Assembly: GCA_002071415.1 (NCBI GenBank)
Contig: MWFC01000004.1
Coordinates: 1 to 64,000 of the forward strand
Reading direction: 5' to 3'
DNA: 64,000 nt
DNA from: Bacteroidetes bacterium ADurb.Bin012
GTDB taxonomy: Bacteria > Bacteroidota > Bacteroidia > Bacteroidales > TTA-H9
Below the pieces are notes generated by a model. That model searched no databases, was not told where the DNA came from, and saw nothing but the letters and a program-made list of their open reading frames with translations. Below are positions 17,870-26,969 of the stretch, piece by piece (position 1 is the stretch's first letter; the number at the start of each line of letters is the position of its first letter). The translations under genes were made by a program, and so were the position numbers.

Positions 17870-20659
17870 CTATTTTACGATGATGAACTTACCCGTCGAG
17901 ATAGAGGTGTCGGAGATGCAACGCAGGATATAAGTACCGCGTTTCAGATTGGAAACATCCATGGTAAACGTATTGGAGCCTGGCTGAATTTTCAGATGAT
18001 TTTCTTTTGATTTTCTTCCACTGAAGTCGTAGATTTCGATGAAAACCTCCGAAGCATAATCTCCTTTTAGGGTAAATGAGAGTTCGTTTCGGACGGGATT
18101 CGGATAAATGGCAAGCTGGGCATTAGTGGGTGGGGTATCTATATTGGGTTCGTCGATTCCGACGAAGAAATTAGAGCTGTAAACACCTCTCCCGTATGTA
18201 GCAGCATATATCACTCCATAATTGGTGATTTCAGGATAATAAACTCCCGGAATATTTGGATCGTCAGAGGGCACGAAAATACCACCACCATTAACAGTTT
18301 GCTGTAATAAGACCTTGACAGGAATTCTACCCATGGGGCCATTGTCGTTCACCCAGTTTGGAGCGGAAATATTGTTGGTAAGAAAGATGCCATATTCCGT
18401 ACCCAGAATTATTAAATTGGAATTGTTCAATTCTATCAAAGACGAATAAACTGGTCCGTGTGGAAGATTAGTCTGAACAGAAGTGAATTTGGGTAATGAA
18501 TCTAGAGCATTGGTAACATTATATACGTATTCGTCGAATCCATAGTTACCAAGAGTTACCAGGATATGTTGAGGATTTTTGGGGTCGACTGCAATGGAAG
18601 TAACTATACGATTAGGGAAAGATTTGATTTGTTGAGTAGCTACTACACAGGTGGCCGAAGTAATTGAAGCAGTGGCTGCGGAGTTGGCGTGTGTGAGGTT
18701 AGATATGCGGAAAACATTACCACTTTCTGTTCCTACATAAAGGTGATTGGCATCGGCGGAAAGGCTCATGCACGAAACAGTGCCTACTACCTTAGCTACT
18801 TGCCACCATTCAGGTTCTTTTGTAAAATCGAGGATTTCTTTGGTATAATAAACTTTATCGCCCAAAGCGAGGAAGGTTTTTGCTTGTAGAGGATCTTTAA
18901 AATAAACTACGTCGCCCTTGTGTATATCGTGAGGGGCAATGGTTTTGAATGGATAATCATAAATTTGGCTACGAACAATGATTTCTTCTCCTTCGGTAAT
19001 GTCTTTAGATGCCTTAAAACGAGTGGAATCCATGCTTGTAGGGTCATTGAACGATTCCCAGAGTATCATGGGGCAGTAAGTATTTGCCGGGGCTGACATA
19101 CCACTATTGAGGAAGGTAGTAGAGAAACTGAATCCTTTATCTTCTGTACGGCGGAATGGCCCACCTTTAAGAGATAAGATAAATACCTTGGGATTGATTT
19201 TTGAAATGGCTACATAACCGCCTTCTCCGCTGTTGTTAAAGTCACCATTCCACACTTCCACTGCGCCTATGGGAGAATTGGTGCCATCGCCTATATATTG
19301 TATCCCATTCCCCAGAGTACCTCCAATAGGATTTCCGAAACCATTGACATTGAGTGTAACGAATTGTGAAGTCATGTAGGTGCGGTTCAAACTTTTGAAA
19401 TAAAGTTCTCCATCGATGTTAGTAGAAATGCCACCATCTGTGCCTATAAGAAAGGTTTTTGGATCATTGGGTTTAAAAACATAGGTATGATGAAGCTCAT
19501 GGAGATATAATGGAGAGAATTTACTCGTAGCATAACTTGATATAGCATCTGTACCCCAATAGTAATAGCCTTCATTGATAAATTTGCCATGCCACATATT
19601 TATGCCTCCAACTAATATTTCTTCGGGATTGTTGGGGTAAACAACGATAGTATTGGCCACCAGACCGTAAGCTACGTTGTTCACGACAAAGATATCGGGT
19701 AGCAGAGAAGAATGGCCTGGGAAAATAATTTCCCATGTAATACCCTTATCAATCGAACGATAAATATTGTCGAAATAGCCGTAAGGATCGCTAGCGCAAG
19801 CATAAATATAATCGGGATTGGAAGGAGCCACAGCTAATTCTATACGTCCAAGCCCTATGGAGGGGAGTTTTTCTGGATTTAAAACGGTATCGGGAAGCAC
19901 TTGTTTTGTACTTTGATTAATAAAGCCATTAGGTTGGCCTAATTCCGAAACATAAACCTTACTTTCGATCGAAGCCACTACAATTCCGTTGCTTCCCACC
20001 TTCACGTCCCAAACGAAACCATTCAAGGGCTGCAATTGTCCTTCCCCATCTATATAATTTGCCGTTCGCCATTGGGATTCATCGCTGTTGCGGTATTTTA
20101 AACCTGCATTGGTGGCCGCATAAATACGACCGTTCTGTATAGCTAATTCGTTGATATAAGCCCATTCGAGTACATTATCTACCATGGTAGGCATTGTTCC
20201 AGGAACCAGACTGAAATTGTCCCCATCGGTCGAAACATATAAACCCGTACCCTGTGAAAACCCATATTCACCAGTTCCAGCATAAATGTCGTTATTATCG
20301 GTCTGAGCCATACAACTTACATTCAGGTTTGAGTTGGCTTGATTCACCTTTACCCAAGTGCTTCCCAGATTGGTTGATTTCCATATTCCTCCCGCAACAC
20401 TGGCAGCATAAACCGTATTAAAAGTCGCATCACGCTTATCGAAAAGTATGGCACGCGTTCGCCCACCTACATTATCAGGCCCCAGACTCTGCCAGTTAAG
20501 CGATACTGCATTGCCCGATTTGAGATGATTTTGCAATTGGGCTTTCCCGGGTCGGTCCCCTTCATTTCCCTTGCTCCCAGCTATGCCCGAAGCAAATAGG
20601 TATGACCCACATCCCATCATCAGGGCCGTCAGGAAAAACAGTAAAGATTTATTTTTCAT
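17870..20659 (-). CDS. T9SS type A cargo with sialidase/VPS10-like beta-propeller repeats
   Basis: A 929-residue exported protein. Signal peptide about residues 1-24. The N-terminal part contains SLGPDNVGGRTRAILFD and VYAASVAGGIWKSTNLGSTW. The latter is the Asp-box/BNR-like repeat of exo-alpha-sialidase, xyloglucanase and sortilin (VPS10) propellers. Related strands recur (NIYRSIDKGITWEI, VYYTKEILDFTKEPEWW, GTEYGIFLTNN). The C-terminus is a T9SS type A tail (LAIYPNPVRNEL...IEIYDFSGRK...GTYILRCIS...KFIIVK). No catalytic acid pair is obvious, so I would not call it a glycosidase. Similar proteins are common cell-surface propellers in Bacteroidota. Confidence 0.9.
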   Translation of the reverse strand: MKNKSLLFFLTALMMGCGSYLFASGIAGSKGNEGDRPGKAQLQNHLKSGNAVSLNWQSLGPDNVGGRTRAILFDKRDATFNTVYAASVAGGIWKSTNLGSTWVKVNQANSNLNVSCMAQTDNNDIYAGTGEYGFSQGTGLYVSTDGDNFSLVPGTMPTMVDNVLEWAYINELAIQNGRIYAATNAGLKYRNSDESQWRTANYIDGEGQLQPLNGFVWDVKVGSNGIVVASIESKVYVSELGQPNGFINQSTKQVLPDTVLNPEKLPSIGLGRIELAVAPSNPDYIYACASDPYGYFDNIYRSIDKGITWEIIFPGHSSLLPDIFVVNNVAYGLVANTIVVYPNNPEEILVGGINMWHGKFINEGYYYWGTDAISSYATSKFSPLYLHELHHTYVFKPNDPKTFLIGTDGGISTNIDGELYFKSLNRTYMTSQFVTLNVNGFGNPIGGTLGNGIQYIGDGTNSPIGAVEVWNGDFNNSGEGGYVAISKINPKVFILSLKGGPFRRTEDKGFSFSTTFLNSGMSAPANTYCPMILWESFNDPTSMDSTRFKASKDITEGEEIIVRSQIYDYPFKTIAPHDIHKGDVVYFKDPLQAKTFLALGDKVYYTKEILDFTKEPEWWQVAKVVGTVSCMSLSADANHLYVGTESGNVFRISNLTHANSAATASITSATCVVATQQIKSFPNRIVTSIAVDPKNPQHILVTLGNYGFDEYVYNVTNALDSLPKFTSVQTNLPHGPVYSSLIELNNSNLIILGTEYGIFLTNNISAPNWVNDNGPMGRIPVKVLLQQTVNGGGIFVPSDDPNIPGVYYPEITNYGVIYAATYGRGVYSSNFFVGIDEPNIDTPPTNAQLAIYPNPVRNELSFTLKGDYASEVFIEIYDFSGRKSKENHLKIQPGSNTFTMDVSNLKRGTYILRCISDTSISTGKFIIVK

Positions 20660-21361
20660 ATCATTAAGATTTGTTTAAATATAGTTCTTATCCTTTTAAA
20701 ATAGTGGCACAAGTTACATACTCTTTATGAATCTGCAAGTATTTCTATGTAAAAAAATTTCCACAACATTATGCTCAAAACTTTTTCGGTGATCCTTCAT
20801 AAAGATTATCAATCATTTAATTATTTCATCTTACAAAATTAAATCAATTTTTACTTTCGAACATTCAACATGAAATAAAAATTTATTTTCTTTTCATCAT
20901 TCATTTGTCGAATCATACTTCATTTTTGTAATTGACAAATTATCAAATGTATGAATATAAAATCCATTCTTTGTTTTGGAATACAAAAGTAATAATTCCT
21001 GAGATACTTGTTTTAAAGCAGGTCCATTTTTTTAGATGTTTCTATATCCATACGCTTCTTTGAGTTTGCTGACAGAATCAGAAATTTTTCTTTCTTCTTC
21101 GATTGCCTGCCCGCAAAATAGATTGCAGCTTTTCAGTTAACTTTGCATCTTCGGATTTAATCTTTTGGGTTTCCGCCAATGCCTTTGGCCATAAGCGAAT
21201 TCATTTATTCTAACAATAATGAATTTCAATTCGATAAAAGATGAAAGTTTTCGAAGTTTGTTAAGGTTGAAGAATTCATGAAGGGGATTTATCCATCGTT
21301 CGGGATTATGCAATGTCGACAAAATCTCCGAATTTAATTTTATGAACTCAATTTGAAATTT
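20660..21361. other. 702-base gap, AT-rich, possible decayed coiled-coil gene on the minus strand
   Basis: There is no intact gene. On the minus strand, between about 21200 and 21035, two adjacent frames read ALAETQKIKSEDAKLTEKLQ and then, after a one-base shift, AIEEERKISDSVSKLKEAYG ending in a stop. This looks like one broken coiled-coil C-terminus, but I cannot name the family. The rest is AT-rich DNA that should hold promoters for the genes on either side. Confidence 0.3.
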
Positions 21362-22798
21362 ATGAGAACAGAGAAGGATTTTATGGGGGAACTCCAGTTG
21401 CCGGACGATGCTCTTTATGGGATACAATCGTTGAGAGCTCGTAAGAATTTTCCGCATCATTCTCATTTTTTTGAAGAATGGTATCGGGCGATGGGCATAG
21501 TGAAACACGCATGTTATCTCACTTATTTATCGTTTTGCAGAGCGGTACAGCAGAAGAATTTAGAATCACGTTTGCCTTCTCCTCTTATATCTTCTGAAAT
21601 AATGGATGGGCTCGTTCAGGCTTCTATTGAGGTGAGTCGAGGTGAGCATTTCGAACATTTTATCGTTCCGGGAATAAGTGGAGGCGCTGGAACGAGCATC
21701 AACATGAATATCAATGAAATCATCGCCAACAGAGCGCTTATCATTTCGGGCCATTCAATTGGGGATTACCACTATATCGATCCTATACTCCATGCCAATA
21801 TTTATCAGTCGACCAACGATACCGTACCGACTGCCTTGAAGATAGCCATGCTGAATTTGCTTGGACAGCTTGAGCAAGAGATTAATTTATTGCGAGCCGA
21901 AACGGAAAGATTGGAAACTGCTTCGCGAAATATTCTAAGAGTAGGACGCACACAAATGCAGGATGCCTCGCCTTCTTCGTATGGAATTTTATTTTCTACA
22001 TATAGTGAGGCGTTTTCACGCGATTGGTGGCGTATGAGCAAATGTTTCGAACGCATAAAATCGGTAAATCTGGGTGGCAGCGTTATTGGTACTGGCATTG
22101 GTGTGCCAAGGTTTTTTATCGTCGAAGTCATCACTCATCTTCAGACTTTGACGGGTTTACCTTTGAGCCGCTCGGAGAATATGCCCGATGCAACTGCCAA
22201 TCTGGATAGCCTTGCCGAAGTTCATGGAATTATAAAGGCTCATGCAATTAATCTCGAAAAAATTGCAAATGATATACGGCTGCTTTCGTCGGATATAGCA
22301 AGTCCGGGCGAGATCAGCATTCCTCAGAAGCAAATCGGAAGCACAATTATGCCAGGTAAAGCAAACCCTGTGATTCCCGAATATGTGATTAGCTGCGTTC
22401 ATCATGTTTATGCCAACGATGAGGTAATTACTTCTCTGGTTGCTTCGGGCTGCCTCGACTCGAATGCTTACCTTCCTATCATTGGTCATTGCTTGATAGA
22501 TAGCCTCAAGACCTTGATCTCGGCTAATAAAACATTGAAGGATAATTTGTTGAACGATCTGAAATTTCATCCCACAGTTGCTGCTCATAAAACTTGGAAC
22601 AGCCCGGCGATCACTGTCGCCTTGAGTCCGTTCATTGGATATTACAAGGCTTCACAATTGGCTTGCGAAATGAAGAACACACATTGTGATGTTTTTACGG
22701 CTAACCAGCGGCTTCATCTGATAAACCCCGATAAACTAAAGGAAATTATGCGTACAGAAAACCTCTTGAAACTTGGATACTCCCTCAACGAATTATAA
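21362..22798 (+). CDS. aspA: aspartate ammonia-lyase
   Basis: A 478-residue member of the aspartase/fumarase superfamily that splits L-aspartate to fumarate and ammonia. Visible features are the N-terminal ELQLPDDALYGIQSLRA, the substrate-binding GAGTSINMNINEIIANRA, the GRTQMQDA block and the signature loop GSTIMPGKANPVIPE. The canonical GSS is GST here. The open frame extends to a TTG at 21353, but the ATG at 21362 fits the family start. hydF begins 11 bases downstream. Aspartase next to hydrogenase-maturation genes is a recurrent arrangement to my knowledge, suggesting a metabolic link. A general role in aspartate fermentation or fumarate supply is equally plausible. Confidence 0.93.
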   Translation: MRTEKDFMGELQLPDDALYGIQSLRARKNFPHHSHFFEEWYRAMGIVKHACYLTYLSFCRAVQQKNLESRLPSPLISSEIMDGLVQASIEVSRGEHFEHFIVPGISGGAGTSINMNINEIIANRALIISGHSIGDYHYIDPILHANIYQSTNDTVPTALKIAMLNLLGQLEQEINLLRAETERLETASRNILRVGRTQMQDASPSSYGILFSTYSEAFSRDWWRMSKCFERIKSVNLGGSVIGTGIGVPRFFIVEVITHLQTLTGLPLSRSENMPDATANLDSLAEVHGIIKAHAINLEKIANDIRLLSSDIASPGEISIPQKQIGSTIMPGKANPVIPEYVISCVHHVYANDEVITSLVASGCLDSNAYLPIIGHCLIDSLKTLISANKTLKDNLLNDLKFHPTVAAHKTWNSPAITVALSPFIGYYKASQLACEMKNTHCDVFTANQRLHLINPDKLKEIMRTENLLKLGYSLNEL

Positions 22799-22809
22799 TT
22801 CTTAATATC

Positions 22810-24039
22810 ATGATCAAAGGAAAAGAAGCCAGACTTCACATTGGCATTTTTGGGCGAAGAAACAATGGCAAAAGTACATTCATCAATTGTTTGTCGGGGC
22901 AGGAATTATCCATAGTGAGCGATATAGCCGGTACAACCACCGACCCCGTAACCAAAGCCATGGAGATTGGAGGATTAGGTCCCGTGGTATTTATCGATAC
23001 AGCCGGCATCGACGACAGCGGACCCTTAGGGCAGAAACGCGTGCAAAAAACCCTTGAAATACTCAAAACCATTGACCTGGCTATACTTCTTATTGCCGAA
23101 AATGCCTTCGGTGAACAGGAAGAATCTATTATACGCCAATTCAAAGAGTGGGATGTTCCTTTTATGATTATTCATAGCAAGGAAGATCTCATACCCATGA
23201 ACAAACAGACTCTATCCTGGGCAAAAAATCAGCAACCCATTGCCATTGAGACTTTCAGCCCATCAGATTCGAACCATTTGCCTGCTATTATTCAGGCCAT
23301 CAGTAAATCCATACCCGAATCGGCCTATAAAAGCCGCAGTTTGGTGGGTGATTTACTCAATTATGGAGATGTAGTGATGCTTATTACACCTATCGATATC
23401 GAAGCCCCCGAGGGAAGGCTTATCTTGCCTCAGGTACAGGTCATAAGAGATATTCTCGACAACGATGCCATAGCCGTGGTGGTAAAAGAAAGAGAAGCCG
23501 ATGCCTATATTCGAAAAATGTCGCCTCAACCAGCCCTTGTCATCACAGATAGTCAGGTGTTTACGAAAGCTGATGCAATTGTCCCCAGAAATATTCCCCT
23601 AACGAGTTTCAGTATTCTTCTGGCTCGACAACGGGGCGACTTTCAAAATTATTTGAAAGGAACTCCCAAAATTTCACAATTGAAGGATGGTGAGCGTGTT
23701 CTTTTACTGGAATCATGCACACATCAGGTTTCATGTGATGATATTGGAAGAGTGAAAATCCCGCGCTGGCTCAGTAATTTTACAGGCAAAAAGATAGAAT
23801 ATGAGGTTGTATCGGGATTGGATAGCCTCCCAAGACCTATCACCGATTATGCCCTAATAATTCAATGCGGAGGTTGCATGATTACCCGACGGCAAATCAT
23901 CAATCGCCTGAAACCTGCCGTTGAAGCCGGAATACCCATCACCAACTACGGAATGGCTATTGCATGGGTTCAAGGAATTTATCCACGAGCTATAGCCCCC
24001 TTTACAGGACAAACAGTGAATTATTCCGATTATCTTTGA
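22810..24039 (+). CDS. hydF: [FeFe]-hydrogenase H-cluster maturation GTPase HydF
   Basis: A 409-residue HydF, the scaffold on which the diiron subcluster of [FeFe]-hydrogenase is completed. The N-terminal GTPase domain has the P-loop GRRNNGKS (about residues 15-22), a G2/G3 region with AGTTTDPV and VFIDTAGID, and a G4-like HSKEDL. The C-terminal iron-sulfur ligands are present: CTH at about 303-305 and CGGC at about 353-356. This gives the known C-x-H-x(~47)-C-x2-C pattern. hydE, hydG and the hydrogenase itself are not in this window. It sits between aspA (11 bases) and a secreted fusion gene (19 bases). Confidence 0.96.
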   Translation: MIKGKEARLHIGIFGRRNNGKSTFINCLSGQELSIVSDIAGTTTDPVTKAMEIGGLGPVVFIDTAGIDDSGPLGQKRVQKTLEILKTIDLAILLIAENAFGEQEESIIRQFKEWDVPFMIIHSKEDLIPMNKQTLSWAKNQQPIAIETFSPSDSNHLPAIIQAISKSIPESAYKSRSLVGDLLNYGDVVMLITPIDIEAPEGRLILPQVQVIRDILDNDAIAVVVKEREADAYIRKMSPQPALVITDSQVFTKADAIVPRNIPLTSFSILLARQRGDFQNYLKGTPKISQLKDGERVLLLESCTHQVSCDDIGRVKIPRWLSNFTGKKIEYEVVSGLDSLPRPITDYALIIQCGGCMITRRQIINRLKPAVEAGIPITNYGMAIAWVQGIYPRAIAPFTGQTVNYSDYL

Positions 24040-24058
24040 TAAAGAAAATCAATCGGCT

Positions 24059-26893
24059 ATGAAAATACCGACCATATCATTTTTTACAATCGGAATCTTT
24101 TTACTGTTTCCCCCTCCTCTCTCATTTTCTCAATCCGCTACTCTGGGCCCTGTTTCTCTTTCTCTGAAAAAAGGAATTGTGCTAAGATCTTTCACCGATA
24201 CCAAAAATAGAGCCTTGACTCCTTCAACTTTGATACCTTTTTTTGCTTTCGATATAGATGATCAGGTTGTCGATCCTCAGGAGTTTAAATGTTTGCAACA
24301 AGGTGATAGTCTTTATTTTAGAACCGACAAAATGGAAGGCTCAATGGTTTATATAAACTACGACAAGGGAGCAAAATTCAGGCTGAGGATTCGCAATAAA
24401 GATAATGTAAAACATAGTGTTTCGAATGTTTTACCTTTTGGGAAAGATTCACAGAGTATTTATATTACGGGTGCCGGGAACTTTGAATGGCCTTATTATC
24501 TCAATCGTTCACAGCTTTTCAGACCTGGATATGGACCTATAGGGGTAGTTCTACCGGATAATGCCTGGCATCTTGGATTTAGCGATATTCCCTTAGAAAT
24601 CTCGAACAAGCGTCTTTGCGGCTTGGCAAGAAGAGCCGGTATAAGCAAGGGTAATTTTACCAGATGGCACGCCGAACTCGAACCAGGAGGGGAGGTGATC
24701 TATCACCTCTGGCTCGACACCCACGAGGGAGAATGGCAAAATGGCTTGAAATTGATGTTTCAGGAACGTTATCTGTACGATCTGGATGACTTTAATAATT
24801 CGCTCTATGAGCGTCATGATCTATCTTGGATAAAATCTGCATGGATTATACTGCTTCAGTCGGCCTGGGATCACGAATGGTATGATGCGTTGATCCATCA
24901 ATCTATTTATGAAGAAACACTTTCGAAATACGATCGGATGGTGGGTGGCTATGATGTTTTTGCGATATGGCCTACATGGCCTCGCCTTGGACTCGACCAG
25001 AGATCACAATTCGAGCTCTATGAAGATCTTCCTGGTGGATTGAAACAACTCAAACATCAAGCAGAACTCGCTCACGAAATGGGGAAGAAATACTTCCTTT
25101 CTTACAATCCGTGGGATAAACCTGAACAGGAAAAATTTCACAGGACCAATCTGAAGAAGTTGCTCGAACAAACCGATGCCGATGGTTTGGTACTCGACAC
25201 AAAGGGCGAGTCGGACGCCTGGTTGCAGAATCTTGCCGACAGCGTAAAGCCAGGGATTATCATGTATTCGGAAGGAATGGCCGTTCCGAAGAATATGACG
25301 GGAATAGTTGCCGGAAGAGTTCACGATGCACTCTATATGCCTCCCGTCTTGAATCTGAATAAACTCATCAAACCCGATTTTGCCATATTTCGTGTTCTGC
25401 AAGTTGCCGACGGAGAGTTACATCGCGAAATTGCTGCGGCTTTTTTTAATGGATATGGAGTAGAAATCAACACCATGCGTCCAGGCAGGCCTGCTTCTCT
25501 GCAAGATGACCTCTTCTTTCTGGGTCAAACTACCAAAATTCTGAGAGACAACCAGAGTGTATTCTTCAATTATAATTATTTACCCCTGATTCATACACAG
25601 ATGGATAGCATCTATGTCAACAAATGGGAAACCGACGAAAAAATCATATATACCATCTACAGTTTACGCCCTACTGGGTTCCGTAGCCCCTTATTCGGAT
25701 TCGACGAATTGCAGGTCACCAATTCAAGCATCACAGAAGAACCTTATCATTTTGTCAGCCTTTGGAATCACGAAGAAATTCAAGCCGTAAAAATGGATGG
25801 GAAATATTATTTACCTGTGAATGTGGCTTCGTTCGATCGGGCCTTTTTGGGAACCCGAAGTGAGGCTCAAGTAGAATGCATAGCCGTTTTGCCTAAGCTT
25901 TTGGAAGTCGACCTGGAACACGATACTTTGTATTTTGGTTCTTCCTTCGGAAATCGCATCGAGATTACTGCCGGGAATCCATCTTATTCGAGCAGGACCT
26001 TCCCTTTCGACATGGGGAAAGGTTTTATTTCACTCTATGAAACCTTCGGGCGTTACGAAGGGAAAATCGTAATCCAGCTCTATGGAGGGAATGAATTATT
26101 AGACGAGAGGATTGTGAAAATCGACCCAGGAAGTCCAAGATTGATTGTTCGCCAAGAACAAACCAATAAACCAGCCATTGCTCCGGAAGATATGATTTTC
26201 ATTCCGGGAGGGAGATATGATTTTGTATCCTATGATGATGAAGATGATGATGAACCTTTTATTTCTTGTCCTTACCACAATGACACTCTTCATTTAATCA
26301 TGAAATCCTTTTATATGGATAAATACCCTGTTACCAATCAACAGTTCAAAAATTTTCTCAAAAAAAGTCATTATTTTCCCGTTGATACCACGAACTTCTT
26401 GAGACATTGGAAGAATGGTGAAATTCCGTCGGGTATGGAAAATCATCCCGTTGTCTATGTGAGTTACCAAGATGCTAAAGCTTATGCCGATTGGACTGGG
26501 AAACGACTGCCTACGGAACAGGAATGGCAATATTCGGCTCAAGGGAGCAGCTTTAGGAAATGGCCCTGGGGTGATACCTTCGATGCGAGCCGCTGTAATT
26601 TCAATGTTTATCATACTACAGCCGTCGATGCTTTTCCTGAAGGCATAAGTCCATTCGGTGTGATGGATCTGGTAGGCAATGTTTGGCAAATTACGGGCGA
26701 TGTTTACGACAATGGGGCTTATTATTTCAATGTGATCAAGGGAGGCAGTTATTATAAGCCTGGCAAAAGCCAATGGTATTTGAAAGGAGGTCCTCGTCCA
26801 CTTTCTCACTCTCAGATTCAACTTATGGTTGGCCCTTCGTTCGATCGTTCCTCTACGGTGGGATTTCGCTGCATAATGGATGCAATAGAATGA
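24059..26893 (+). CDS. secreted glycosidase-like protein fused to a C-terminal FGE/SUMF1-like domain
   Basis: A 944-residue protein with a signal peptide (about residues 1-25, ending SFSQ). Residues ~30-250 look like an N-terminal beta-sandwich. Residues ~255-520 look like an alpha-glycosidase-type TIM barrel: 'GGYDVFAIWPTWPRLGLD', then GLVLDTKG (Asp ~379, possible nucleophile) and MYSEGMAV (Glu ~405, possible acid/base). A beta-rich part follows to ~690. Residues ~709-943 are a formylglycine-generating-enzyme-like domain (MIFIPGG, MDKYPVTNQQF, GKRLPTEQEW, DLVGNVW, GFRCIMD). The catalytic cysteine pair of true FGE is absent, since the KGGSYY...region has no Cys. It is therefore probably not a sulfatase activator. 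Substrate unknown; the glycosidase call is inferred from pattern only. Confidence 0.72.
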   Translation: MKIPTISFFTIGIFLLFPPPLSFSQSATLGPVSLSLKKGIVLRSFTDTKNRALTPSTLIPFFAFDIDDQVVDPQEFKCLQQGDSLYFRTDKMEGSMVYINYDKGAKFRLRIRNKDNVKHSVSNVLPFGKDSQSIYITGAGNFEWPYYLNRSQLFRPGYGPIGVVLPDNAWHLGFSDIPLEISNKRLCGLARRAGISKGNFTRWHAELEPGGEVIYHLWLDTHEGEWQNGLKLMFQERYLYDLDDFNNSLYERHDLSWIKSAWIILLQSAWDHEWYDALIHQSIYEETLSKYDRMVGGYDVFAIWPTWPRLGLDQRSQFELYEDLPGGLKQLKHQAELAHEMGKKYFLSYNPWDKPEQEKFHRTNLKKLLEQTDADGLVLDTKGESDAWLQNLADSVKPGIIMYSEGMAVPKNMTGIVAGRVHDALYMPPVLNLNKLIKPDFAIFRVLQVADGELHREIAAAFFNGYGVEINTMRPGRPASLQDDLFFLGQTTKILRDNQSVFFNYNYLPLIHTQMDSIYVNKWETDEKIIYTIYSLRPTGFRSPLFGFDELQVTNSSITEEPYHFVSLWNHEEIQAVKMDGKYYLPVNVASFDRAFLGTRSEAQVECIAVLPKLLEVDLEHDTLYFGSSFGNRIEITAGNPSYSSRTFPFDMGKGFISLYETFGRYEGKIVIQLYGGNELLDERIVKIDPGSPRLIVRQEQTNKPAIAPEDMIFIPGGRYDFVSYDDEDDDEPFISCPYHNDTLHLIMKSFYMDKYPVTNQQFKNFLKKSHYFPVDTTNFLRHWKNGEIPSGMENHPVVYVSYQDAKAYADWTGKRLPTEQEWQYSAQGSSFRKWPWGDTFDASRCNFNVYHTTAVDAFPEGISPFGVMDLVGNVWQITGDVYDNGAYYFNVIKGGSYYKPGKSQWYLKGGPRPLSHSQIQLMVGPSFDRSSTVGFRCIMDAIE

Positions 26894-26917
26894 CAATAGG
26901 ATTTTTAAGTTATTTCC

Positions 26918-26925
26918 TACATTTG
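26918..26925 (+). promoter_or_regulatory. -7 element for the aspartate aminotransferase gene
   Basis: TACATTTG matches TAnnTTTG exactly, 45 bases before the ATG at 26970. No clear TTG lies 19-21 bases upstream. It suggests that the aminotransferase has its own promoter. Confidence 0.38.
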
Positions 26926-26969
26926 CGCTTTCTTAATGGAGAATACCTTCACTAAAATATAAGAATTTT

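Noticed and set aside
21137-21508. 123-codon minus-strand frame over the aspA start
   Set aside because: It overlaps the conserved N-terminus of AspA on the opposite strand and resembles no family.
26210-26265. Acidic Asp/Glu run (DDEDDDE) as a special calcium site
   Set aside because: It looks like a flexible insertion at the start of the FGE-like domain, with no defined metal-binding motif.
24059-26893. Calling this protein a formylglycine-generating enzyme
   Set aside because: The C-terminal domain lacks the catalytic cysteines, and no sulfatase gene is nearby.
26294-26896. 200-codon minus-strand frame
   Set aside because: It is antisense to the FGE-like domain of the 944-residue protein and has no recognisable motif.
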